From positions 1 to 64,000 of the forward strand of contig FSSI02000009.1 of the NCBI GenBank assembly GCA_900149785.2: a stretch of DNA of 64,000 bases, written 5' to 3'. Position numbers and translations under genes: made by a program. Positions 34,755-42,687 of this stretch are shown in pieces (within the stretch, counting starts at the first letter, position 1; each line of letters starts with the position of its first letter). The notes beneath the pieces were generated by a model. It worked only from the letters and a program-made list of their open reading frames with translations, was not told the origin of the DNA and ran no database searches. The stretch comes from Sodalinema lacuna_A. Its GTDB lineage: Bacteria > Cyanobacteriota > Cyanobacteriia > Cyanobacteriales > Geitlerinemataceae.

Positions 34755-35030
34755 ATGCCTTTGTATGAGTATCGATGTTCTCAATGTGGGGAGTTTGACG
34801 CTTGGCGCAGTATTGCTAACCGAGATCAAGCGCCCCCTTGTCCGAGTTGTGAAGGTCCGTCGCAGCGAATTTTTGCGGCGCCAATGGTGAGTTTAAATAC
34901 GGGGAGTTTAGGTCGTTTGACGGGGGATTCTGAACCTCGATTGGTGAAGCGGGAACGGGAACCCAAAACCCCCCGTTATCAACCGTCTCGCTGCGATCGC
35001 CCCTGGATGTTAGGTCACGCCAAATACTAA
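34755..35030 (+). CDS. fmdB: FmdB-type zinc-ribbon protein
   Basis: A 91-residue protein with the FmdB/CxxC zinc-ribbon: MPLYEYRCSQCG supplies C8 and C11, and CPSC supplies C29 and C32. The remainder is basic and Arg/Pro-rich without further domains. FmdB was named as a putative regulator of formamidase expression in Methylophilus; similar ribbons are widespread and their role is not settled. Directly after fmdA and probably on the same transcript. Confidence 0.9.
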   Translation: MPLYEYRCSQCGEFDAWRSIANRDQAPPCPSCEGPSQRIFAAPMVSLNTGSLGRLTGDSEPRLVKREREPKTPRYQPSRCDRPWMLGHAKY

Positions 35031-35057
35031 TCTCTGGCTTGAAGGGTTTAGGGGTTT

Positions 35058-35219
35058 ATGACTTTAGTTGCGATCGCCTTCACCGGCGATCGCAACTCTT
35101 TACTGGAGTTGACTCAAAATTCAACAGTGGCACAGGATCGACTCAGAGGGCGATCGAGCTACTGTGAGCGCGGAAAATCAGCTATCATGAGGATGTTGGC
35201 TTATGGTAGGACATTATAA
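35058..35219 (+). CDS. Possible 53-aa ORF overlapping the toxin start
   Basis: An ATG ORF whose TAA stop shares its last base with the ATG of the RelE-like toxin (TAATG), the arrangement expected for translational coupling. The 53 residues start MTLVAIAFTGDRNSLLEL and are basic at the C-terminus. It does not resemble a known antitoxin fold, and part of it is translated HIP1 DNA, so it may be chance. It is the only candidate for a cognate antitoxin upstream of the toxin. Confidence 0.25.
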   Translation: MTLVAIAFTGDRNSLLELTQNSTVAQDRLRGRSSYCERGKSAIMRMLAYGRTL

Positions 35220-35518
35220 TGATTACCTTTAGTAGCCAGGCTGAGATTGCGCTGCGATCGCTTCTTCCGAGCGATCGACAACGGATTGACCATTTCTTGC
35301 CCCAACTCGATGGCTTTTCTGAACAGAGTTCGGTCAATTATCGCGTCAAGCTGTTGAAAAGTGAAGGTTTAGAAAATTTGTACATGGCTCGTGTATATCC
35401 TAACTTTCGCATTATTTTTCGGCAGACAAATGAGGGTGTTGAAATTGTGGATATTTTCAAGGAGGAGCGACTTAAGAATTTAAAAGAAGCTTATAAACCG
35501 AAATCATTAGTTCTATAA
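35219..35518 (+). CDS. RelE/ParE-like toxin-type protein
   Basis: A 99-residue protein with the RelE/ParE-like compact fold pattern: helical start, basic central part (NYRVKLLKSEG), then strands LYMARVYPNFRIIFRQTN and VEIVDIFKEERLKNL. The Y..R.YPNFRIIFR and final IVDIF-x-x-E are typical for RelE-type mRNA interferases. No recognisable antitoxin gene is adjacent, apart from the doubtful 53-residue ORF whose stop overlaps this start. It may be a solitary toxin-like gene or an element whose partner is unusual. Confidence 0.7.
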   Translation: MITFSSQAEIALRSLLPSDRQRIDHFLPQLDGFSEQSSVNYRVKLLKSEGLENLYMARVYPNFRIIFRQTNEGVEIVDIFKEERLKNLKEAYKPKSLVL

Positions 35519-35597
35519 AAATCGATAAATCTGGATCTTCTGGGTTCAAGGTGATAAGAAAAAATCATGGTGGATTATATCCCTTGCCGTAGGGGCA

Positions 35598-35634
35598 TAA
35601 CCCACCCCTACCCCTCCCAGGAGGGGATTTTTCG
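35598..35634. repeat. Dispersed G/C-rich hairpin repeat, copy 1
   Basis: An inverted copy of an approximately 37-bp repeat with core CCCCTCCCAGGAGGGG, flanked by AACCCACCCCTA and GATTTTTCG. Near-identical sequence occurs at 61339-61376 and a diverged form at 52554-52583. All lie between genes. It is probably a non-coding dispersed hairpin element of the genome. Confidence 0.75.
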
Positions 35635-35697
35635 CCCCTACAATTTTGTATTGAATGCAACCAATTCTACCCCATATCCTGAAGATCCAACTATCCT

Positions 35698-36159
35698 TTA
35701 TTTTCGCAAACCCAACTTCTTCAATCGAGAACGAATTGCACCAGGTTTCCGTTGAAACTCACTGGCTAAATCTCGAATAGCTATACCTTGCTTATAGCGA
35801 TGTTTTAGCCGCTCATCTTCAGCTAAATCCCAAGTTTTATAAGCACGCGGATATGTTTTTCTAATTTCCTTAATGCTGTACGTTTTTGCAGATTGAGTTG
35901 AGTTCGATGATTTTTGGGGTATCCGAGATACTTCAGTCTTAGGTATCTGAGAGACTTGGATTTCAGAAGGAACTCTAATCGATTGAGAAATATCTTGTCG
36001 TTCCTGTTTATGTTTTTCTTTTAAACGTCTAATTTTTTCTTCATAAAAACTAACAATTTTCTGATATCCTGTTTTATTGTGCCTGTATTGTAGGGCTACA
36101 GCCGTTGTTATACTGCCAATTAAAATCCCCAGGCAGAGCGCAGCTATAACTTCCATCAT
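35698..36159 (-). CDS. Membrane-anchored protein with SANT/Myb-like C-terminus
   Basis: I start at the ATG followed by MEVIAALCLGILIG, which gives one N-terminal transmembrane helix; the frame is open to 36222 with no better signal. A charged coiled-coil stretch (IVSFYEEKIRRLKEKHKQE) and a Ser/Pro/Val-rich linker follow. The last 45 residues (TWDLAEDERLKHRYKQG, then SEFQRKPGAIRSRLKKLGL) match the small helix-turn-helix motif often found at the C-terminus of helicases and other DNA-binding proteins. A DNA-binding-like domain on a membrane anchor is unusual. Function unknown; no operon partner. Confidence 0.6.
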   Translation of the reverse strand: MMEVIAALCLGILIGSITTAVALQYRHNKTGYQKIVSFYEEKIRRLKEKHKQERQDISQSIRVPSEIQVSQIPKTEVSRIPQKSSNSTQSAKTYSIKEIRKTYPRAYKTWDLAEDERLKHRYKQGIAIRDLASEFQRKPGAIRSRLKKLGLRK

Positions 36160-36236
36160 CTGAACAACATAAACTTGCAATACGGAAATTTTATAGCAAT
36201 TTTCGATAACATTGCAATACATCCAACATTAGCAAA

Positions 36237-36256
36237 GGGCGAACGGCCGTTCGCCC
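36237..36256. repeat. Perfect 20-bp palindrome
   Basis: GGGCGAACGGCCGTTCGCCC reads the same on both strands and is followed by CTAC. It lies in the 297-base gap between the membrane-anchored protein and cobN. Similar GGGCGAACGGCC-type palindromes are, to my knowledge, common dispersed elements in filamentous cyanobacteria. The rest of this gap shows no clear regulatory RNA. Confidence 0.75.
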
Positions 36257-36456
36257 CTACAGCTATCTGTGGCAGGAAGGCATGAAAATTGGTATTAATT
36301 TTTCAGACAATCAAAGAGATTGATAGTTACCATCATCCACCTCAGATTTTACAGCTTTCAGTGGCCTTACAGGGCTGCCATGAGAACACTGATGATGGTC
36401 TTTCCCCGCCAACTCTCCTACACTAATAAACGTCTCCTAACACGAACCACTCATTT

Positions 36457-39400
36457 ATGCACCGGATTGCTGCAACACCAGGCGGTTGGACTCCCGATAG
36501 TGACGGAGTCATCTACATCCAACAAACCCCCGCCCCCATCGTCTTCATCACCGCCGCCGACACCGACATTCAAACCCTCTCCGTCGCCCGCCAAGAACTT
36601 CCCGCCGAGTTCCCCGAGATGCGGGTGGTGAACCTGCTGCAACTACAACAGCAACTCACCCTGGATACCTACGCCGACGAGGTGTTGTCTCAAGCGAAAC
36701 TGATTATCCTGCGGCTGCTGGGGGGACGGGCCTATTGGAGTTATGGCTTAGAGGTGTTGCGGGAAACCGTGGAGATGACCGGGGGACATCTCATTGTTAT
36801 GCCCGGTGATGATGGCATTGACCCCGATTTATGTAGTCATTCTACTGTGCCGCTGACGGTTGTAAATCGACTTTGGCAGTATTTTAATGAAGGGGGAGTG
36901 AGTAACTTTTGTAATGGCCTAAAATACGCCCAAGATAAATGTTTAGATGGGGAAAATTATCCCCCAGATCCGCAATCTGTGCCTCGGGTGGGACCCTATC
37001 CGGTGGCTGAGGTGACGGATGCGATCGCCCGTGTGGGGATTATCTTCTATCGCGCCCATTATCTTTCCTCCAATACAAAACCCATTGATGCTCTTTGTCA
37101 AGCCCTAAGTCAACAAAATTTACAGCCAGTTCCCCTCTATATTTCCTCCCTACGAGATCGGTCAGTTCAAGACCAAGTGATTGAGGTCTTTTCTCAAGTT
37201 GACCTGATTCTCAATACCACCGGATTTTCCCTAGCCAAACTCGATCGCGAACAGCCCAATCTCGACCTCTGGCAAACCCTAAATCGCCCCGTTTTTCAAG
37301 TGATCCTCAGCGGCGGTGGACAAGCCCAATGGCAAGACGAATTGAGGGGCTTATCGCCGCGAGATGTGGCCATGAACGTGGCCTTACCCGAAGTTGACGG
37401 ACGGATTATTACCCGGGCCGTGTCCTTCAAACAAATGTCTGAAACCGACGATCGCCTCGAAACCGAAGTCGTCCGCTATGAACCCGTCGGCGATCGCATT
37501 GACTTCGTCGCCGAACTGGCCAAACACTGGGCCAGCCTCATTAAAACCCCCGTCGAACAGCAACGAATTGCCCTGATTCTGCCCAACTATCCCAACAAAG
37601 ATGCCCGACTCGCCAATGGCGTTGGCTTAGACACCCCCGCCAGTACCGTCGAAATCCTAAAAAGCCTCAAAACCGCCGGCTATTGCGTCGGGGACGCGCC
37701 CCAAACCTCCGAGGACTTGATGACCCTCCTCACCTCCGGCGTCACCAACGATCCCGAAAGCTTCCAAATGCGCCCCGTCTATCAAACCCTGTCCCTGCAA
37801 GACTATCAACAGGCCTTTGCCCAACTTCCCGCCGCCGTCCGTGAGGGAATCGAACGCCGCTGGGGACCGGCTTCTGGGGACTTTGCGATCGCCGGCATTC
37901 AACGGGGTAATCTCTTCATTGGCATCCAACCGGCCCGAGGCTACGATCGCGACCCCAGCCTAAACTACCACGCCCCCGACCTCGAACCCACCCACGACTA
38001 TCTGGCCTTCTACATCTGGCTACGGCAAAACTTCCAAGTTCAAGCCGTCGTCCATGTGGGCAAACATGGCAACCTCGAATGGCTACCCGGCAAAAGTGTC
38101 GCCCTCTCCAACACCTGTTACCCGGAAGCCGTCTTCGGTCCCCTGCCCCATTTCTACCCCTTCATTGTCAACGACCCCGGCGAAGGGTCCCAAGCCAAAC
38201 GTCGCAGTCAAGCGGTCATTTTAGACCATCTCACACCCCCCATGACGCGGGCAGAACTCTATGGAAAATTAGATTGTTTAGAAGGCTTAATTGATGAATA
38301 CTACGAAGCCGAAAGCTTAAATCCAAGCCGTCTCAAAGACCTCTCTCGTCGCATTGAAACCCTGATTCAAGAAGAAAACTTGCATCGAGATTTAGGACTC
38401 AGTGACGACCTCGATGAAACCGTCTTAATGACTCAATTAGACGGCTATCTTTGTGAACTCAAAGAAGCCCAAATTCGCGACGGCTTACATATTTTTGGAG
38501 TTTGTCCCGAAGCAGACCCATTACGGGATTTAATCGTCTCCATTGCCCGCTGTCCGGGACGGGGACGAGTGGGCTTAACCCAAGCCCTGGCGCAATCCTG
38601 GGGCTTGGACATTGACCCCCTCACCACCCCACCCACAGACCCCTTAGAGGGGCAATTCCGCAATGTGGGGGATGCCGTGGCGGCGTTGGAAACCGAAGCC
38701 GCGCGACTGGTGGAGGGATTGATTGCGGGAACGCCCACTTCAGTGGCCGCCCCAGTTCAGGAGTGTTTGCAGTGGATTGACACCGTTTTATTGCCGGCGT
38801 TGCGGGGCTGCAATGCCGAACTGACGAACCTAGTTCGGGGTCTACGGGGTGAGTATATCCCGTCCGGGGCCTCGGGCGCACCCACTCGCGGCCGTCCCGA
38901 AGTTCTCCCCACGGGGCGCAACTTCTATTCCGTGGACATCCGCGCCATCCCCAGTGAAAGTGCTTGGGATGTGGGACGTAAGGCGGCGGAGGTCTTAATT
39001 GACCGTTATACCCAGGAAAACGGCGAATATCCTCAAACCCTCGGCTTGTCGGTTTGGGGAACCTCGACCATGCGCACCGGGGGCGATGATATTGCCCAAG
39101 CCCTGGCGTTACTGGGGGTCCAGCCAATTTGGGATGGTTTAGGGCGGCGCGTGGTGGATTTTGAGATTTTGCCCTTGTCGGTGTTGCAACGGCCCAGGGT
39201 GGATGTGACGCTGCGGATTTCTGGCTTTTTCCGGGATGCGTTCCCCAATTTAATTGACTTGTTTGATGCGGCGGTGACGGCAGTATCTCAGGTGTCTGAG
39301 TCCCCGGAGGAGAATCCGTTGGCGGCCCAAGTGCAGCAAGAGGCGGCGTTTTGGCAGGGTCAAGGGTTGACGGAGGAGACGGCCCAACGGCGATCGCGTT

Positions 39401-40143
39401 ATCGCGTCTTTGGGTCCAAACCGGGGGCCTATGGGGCGGGATTACAGGGCTTAATTGAGTCGCAAAATTGGGCCAGTGAGGCGGATTTGGCTCAAGCCTA
39501 TATTAACTGGAGTAGTTACGCTTACGGCGATCGCAGTGCCACCTCAGAACCCGAAGCCTTTGCAGCGCGATTGCAACAGATGCAAATCGTGTTGCAGAAC
39601 CAGGATAATCGCGAACATGATTTGTTGGATTCCGATGATTACTATCAGTTTCAGGGAGGCCTAACGGCGGCGGTGCGTCAAGCGCGAGGAACCACGCCCG
39701 AGGTCTATTTTGGCGATAATTCTCGGGTGGAAAATCCCAAAGTGCGATCGCTGCGGGAGGAAATCGCCCGAGTCTACCGTTCGCGGGTGGTGAACCCCAA
39801 ATGGATTCAGGGCGTGATGCGTCATGGCTATAAAGGGGCCTTTGAGATGGCGGCGACGGTAGATTTCCTCTTTGGCTATGATGTCACAACCGGGACGGTC
39901 GAAGAGTTTATGTATGAGGGTGTGGCCCAAGCCTATGTGTTGGATGAGGCGGTTCAGGAGTTTGTGCGACAGAAGAATCCCTGGGCCTTGCGAGATATGG
40001 CGGAACGACTGATTGAGGCCCATCAGCGGGGACGTTGGGATTCAGCCAGTCGCCCCATGTTAGATCAGTTGCGAGAGATTTCTCTCGAAGCCGAAGAGAA
40101 GATTGAAGCCACCTTATCGAGTCAGCCATCAGGAACGGATTGA
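36457..40143 (+). CDS. cobN: Cobaltochelatase subunit CobN
   Basis: The large porphyrin-binding subunit of the aerobic-type cobalt chelatase, which inserts Co2+ into hydrogenobyrinic acid diamide in cobalamin synthesis. In cyanobacteria CobN works with ChlD/ChlI-like ATPase subunits. The length of 1228 residues is standard, and it is clearly CobN rather than ChlH: RVGIIFYRAHYLSSNTKPIDALCQAL near 190, then HDYLAFYIWLRQNFQVQAVVHVGKHGNLEWLPGKS (about 505-540), the family's most conserved segment with HVGKHGNLEWLPG. The C-terminal half has GRNFYSVDIRAIPS and GTSTMRTGGDDIAQAL. No B12 riboswitch is seen upstream. Confidence 0.95.
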   Translation: MHRIAATPGGWTPDSDGVIYIQQTPAPIVFITAADTDIQTLSVARQELPAEFPEMRVVNLLQLQQQLTLDTYADEVLSQAKLIILRLLGGRAYWSYGLEVLRETVEMTGGHLIVMPGDDGIDPDLCSHSTVPLTVVNRLWQYFNEGGVSNFCNGLKYAQDKCLDGENYPPDPQSVPRVGPYPVAEVTDAIARVGIIFYRAHYLSSNTKPIDALCQALSQQNLQPVPLYISSLRDRSVQDQVIEVFSQVDLILNTTGFSLAKLDREQPNLDLWQTLNRPVFQVILSGGGQAQWQDELRGLSPRDVAMNVALPEVDGRIITRAVSFKQMSETDDRLETEVVRYEPVGDRIDFVAELAKHWASLIKTPVEQQRIALILPNYPNKDARLANGVGLDTPASTVEILKSLKTAGYCVGDAPQTSEDLMTLLTSGVTNDPESFQMRPVYQTLSLQDYQQAFAQLPAAVREGIERRWGPASGDFAIAGIQRGNLFIGIQPARGYDRDPSLNYHAPDLEPTHDYLAFYIWLRQNFQVQAVVHVGKHGNLEWLPGKSVALSNTCYPEAVFGPLPHFYPFIVNDPGEGSQAKRRSQAVILDHLTPPMTRAELYGKLDCLEGLIDEYYEAESLNPSRLKDLSRRIETLIQEENLHRDLGLSDDLDETVLMTQLDGYLCELKEAQIRDGLHIFGVCPEADPLRDLIVSIARCPGRGRVGLTQALAQSWGLDIDPLTTPPTDPLEGQFRNVGDAVAALETEAARLVEGLIAGTPTSVAAPVQECLQWIDTVLLPALRGCNAELTNLVRGLRGEYIPSGASGAPTRGRPEVLPTGRNFYSVDIRAIPSESAWDVGRKAAEVLIDRYTQENGEYPQTLGLSVWGTSTMRTGGDDIAQALALLGVQPIWDGLGRRVVDFEILPLSVLQRPRVDVTLRISGFFRDAFPNLIDLFDAAVTAVSQVSESPEENPLAAQVQQEAAFWQGQGLTEETAQRRSRYRVFGSKPGAYGAGLQGLIESQNWASEADLAQAYINWSSYAYGDRSATSEPEAFAARLQQMQIVLQNQDNREHDLLDSDDYYQFQGGLTAAVRQARGTTPEVYFGDNSRVENPKVRSLREEIARVYRSRVVNPKWIQGVMRHGYKGAFEMAATVDFLFGYDVTTGTVEEFMYEGVAQAYVLDEAVQEFVRQKNPWALRDMAERLIEAHQRGRWDSASRPMLDQLREISLEAEEKIEATLSSQPSGTD

Positions 40144-40345
40144 GACCCTATATCTCGTCTGTATCTCGTCTGTATCTCGATGAAGTCACGGTTTTTCACG
40201 CGATGATGACCTCCTGACTTGGCTGGAGCGATCATGATATCTTTGGGGAGGCTCTTCCTCACGAGTCTGTCTGTGCGTGATCCGAATGGTACCGTGTTTT
40301 TTTCGGTCGTTTCCCATCAGGGGATAGACCCCCTAATGTCATCTT

Positions 40346-40939
40346 ATGTCTCGCTCAACTCCCTACCAGCCCTCACTGCTGCGTCTCCTCCACGGACTCA
40401 CCGCCCTGGTGATTCTCCTGGCCTTGCTGAGTTCGGCCTGGGTCTATCTCAGCTACGACCAACGGTTAATTCAACTATCCGTTCCCGACATCCCCGATAT
40501 TATCGGCATTCATGGGACGTTTGGCGTGGGATTGCTCCTCTTATTCCCTCTGTTTGCTGTGTATAGCTTCCATTTGGGGCAAAACCGCTTAATCGGTTCC
40601 AATACCCTCACCCGGCTAACAGAACTTCCTCGTCCCGCCGGACGTTACGCCCTCCATCGCCTGGTGAATACGGTGATGCTTTTCGCGGCTACCCTGGCTC
40701 TCATCACCGGACGCATGATGCAAGAAGCCTGGTTACCCGAAGGGGAGTTAGCCCACACCTGGTACACCCTACATCTATGGGCCTGGGTCCTGATGGCCCT
40801 AGCCCTGGTTTGTCACCTTGTTGCTGGCGTCTGGGTAGGAGGGGTCAGTTTATTGCGATCGATGTTAACCTGGCAAACCCGCGATCGCGACACCCCTCGC
40901 CAGTGGTGGCAACAAATCCAGTCCATTTGGAAACCCTAA
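40346..40939 (+). CDS. Cytochrome b561-like membrane protein
   Basis: A 197-residue protein with four hydrophobic segments (about 14-36, 52-75, 103-122, 142-165). Histidines in or near helices (H16, H56, H76, H104, H143, H157) are placed to bind two b-type haems, as in bacterial cytochrome b561. Such proteins pass electrons across the membrane to small cytochromes c. The diheme cytochrome gene at 16773 is a plausible partner type but is not linked. A small one-helix ORF follows after 12 bases. The upstream gap (40144-40345) carries an imperfect direct repeat TCTCGTCTGTA at 40153-40180. Confidence 0.8.
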   Translation: MSRSTPYQPSLLRLLHGLTALVILLALLSSAWVYLSYDQRLIQLSVPDIPDIIGIHGTFGVGLLLLFPLFAVYSFHLGQNRLIGSNTLTRLTELPRPAGRYALHRLVNTVMLFAATLALITGRMMQEAWLPEGELAHTWYTLHLWAWVLMALALVCHLVAGVWVGGVSLLRSMLTWQTRDRDTPRQWWQQIQSIWKP

Positions 40940-40951
40940 TCAACTCGCCCC

Positions 40952-41146
40952 ATGTCTGTTCCTCGCTCCCGTCTCCTTACTTTCAGCGAAATTCTCGTTT
41001 TCGGCGGTATTCTCTTCGCCCTCATCGCTCCCCTATTTTTCCTCGAATCCGACTCCCCATCCTCGCAACGGTCGCAAATGGGTGTCTCGTCATCCCCAAT
41101 ACCAACTATGTTCCTGTTTCACCTCCAAAGCCATCTCATCCCGTAA
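40952..41146 (+). CDS. Possible 64-aa one-helix membrane peptide
   Basis: Follows the b561-like gene after 12 bases. It starts MSVPRSRLLTFSEIL and has one strongly hydrophobic stretch (VFGGILFALIAPLFFL). Its 3' end overlaps the end of the convergent WYL-domain gene by 57 bases, and the C-terminal part looks non-native. It may be a small accessory subunit or a chance frame. Confidence 0.35.
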   Translation: MSVPRSRLLTFSEILVFGGILFALIAPLFFLESDSPSSQRSQMGVSSSPIPTMFLFHLQSHLIP

Positions 41147-42610
41147 CACCCCCGGACATAACACCTCACCGAAGGGTCGCCAGGCCCGCAGACGCATCTG
41201 CACATTGATATCCCCGTGACGGTAGAATGCCTGATAATAGGCATCCTCCGGGGAGCGCGATCGCCACACCGACAACAACCGTTCCCGTTCATCCGGCTCA
41301 GCCGACTCACGAATCTGATGTTCAACCTGCTGATAGGAAATCTGCTTAAACGTCTCATGGCGAAACGTTTGGGCAATATAGCCTTCATGGAACTGCCGTT
41401 CAAACCGCAAAATCAACAAACGAGCCGGTAAATAAAAATCAAACCCCCACACGGATTCCATCTGGGCGCGGATATCATCTGGAACCGGTAACCGTTGCTC
41501 TTGATAGCGCTGATGCAAGAAAAAGGGCAGCGCCTCACAGTCCCAATTCAAGGCTTCTAAGGCCTCAATATGATCTAGGCGGAAGTTGTACCATTGTCCT
41601 TGTCCCGTGGGGGTTTGGCCAAAGCCGCAGAGATAAATCGATCGCCGCATATAATAACAACAGACCGGATACACCACACAAGAGCGCGATGTCCGCAGCC
41701 GAGAACTGCGATAGAGCAAGCGCACCGGCGAGACTTGAGGCTGTTGCCAGAGTTGATACAACGCCTCGATGCTATCCTCGACCTGGTCAATTTGCCAATC
41801 TCGGACCACATAGTCCACATGGACAAAAAACCGCTGTACTCCCGCTACCGGCTGAACATAGCGTTGAGCCAAACTCGCAAAATCCAAATTCGCAAATAGT
41901 ACATCTCCCGAGGCCCGAGTCCCACTCGACGCACCCTGAGAACGGTCCCTCGGCAACGTTTTGGCCACCGGTTCAGTCACCCAGGTTGGCAACCTCTCCA
42001 ACAGTTCAAATTTATGACCCCGCCGCTGCAACAACCCCAACTCCACCAACAAGCGCAAATCATCGGCCAGCGATCGCCGCGTCACCCCAAACAACCGCTG
42101 TTGTAAGCGTTCGCGCCACTCCGACAACTCCACTCCTAACTCCAGACAAACCTGCTCAATCCAGGCCTCCATCCCCGCTGACCCCACCACCGATCGCACC
42201 CAATCATAGGCCGTGCGACTACAGGGACAGCGGCGATCGTGAAGGGGGGGAACCTCCTCCCCCTTGGGATGTCCAGGGGTAAAAAAGCGATCGCGCCATT
42301 GAGCATAACTAAACACACGAGGGGTTCCCGGCGTCACATCGTCCCAGAGGGACCCCGACTGACGCCCATACAGCAACCCGAGCCAAACCCATAACCGCAG
42401 CGATCGCAACCCATGTTGACAAAACACCCCCCGGGTCAATCGTTGCAACAATAGCGGTGACGGCTCAATCCGCTCAACCCCAGTCACCCCAGCCATAGCC
42501 GAGGTCTTAGATTGAGACAACTTAAGCGAATGTCGCTTACGACTCGACAGAGGCAGTCCTTTAGAAGCAGTCATGGAACGATAACAGAATTCGGAATTAG
42601 CCGCTTCCAA
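41090..42610 (-). CDS. WYL-domain regulator, CRISPR-associated TIGR03985-like
   Basis: Up to 506 residues; ATGs at codons 1, 13 and 39 are all possible, and homology begins around EPSPLLLQRLTRG. The N-terminal half has winged-helix character (SEWRERLQQRLFGVTRRSLADDLRLLVELGLLQRRG). The C-terminal half has a WYL-type domain (CYYMRRSIYLCGFG, WYNFRLDHIEALEAL), a fold that binds nucleic acid or ligands and often regulates defence systems. Overall it recalls the cyanobacterial family catalogued as CRISPR-associated TIGR03985, but that is from memory. No repeat array or cas gene is visible in this window. It lies just downstream of cheB. Confidence 0.7.
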   Translation of the reverse strand: MEAANSEFCYRSMTASKGLPLSSRKRHSLKLSQSKTSAMAGVTGVERIEPSPLLLQRLTRGVFCQHGLRSLRLWVWLGLLYGRQSGSLWDDVTPGTPRVFSYAQWRDRFFTPGHPKGEEVPPLHDRRCPCSRTAYDWVRSVVGSAGMEAWIEQVCLELGVELSEWRERLQQRLFGVTRRSLADDLRLLVELGLLQRRGHKFELLERLPTWVTEPVAKTLPRDRSQGASSGTRASGDVLFANLDFASLAQRYVQPVAGVQRFFVHVDYVVRDWQIDQVEDSIEALYQLWQQPQVSPVRLLYRSSRLRTSRSCVVYPVCCYYMRRSIYLCGFGQTPTGQGQWYNFRLDHIEALEALNWDCEALPFFLHQRYQEQRLPVPDDIRAQMESVWGFDFYLPARLLILRFERQFHEGYIAQTFRHETFKQISYQQVEHQIRESAEPDERERLLSVWRSRSPEDAYYQAFYRHGDINVQMRLRAWRPFGEVLCPGVLRDEMALEVKQEHSWYWG

Positions 42611-42687
42611 TTATTCCCCATCCAGGAGCGAAAGAAAAGCCCTAGCCCGCAATTCTTAACGTAATCGAGGTCTGGTGACGAGGTCTG

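Noticed and set aside
36160..36456. Cobalamin riboswitch expected before cobN
   Set aside because: No B12 box or GCCACTG core is present; GGCAGGAAGGCATG is only a partial resemblance.
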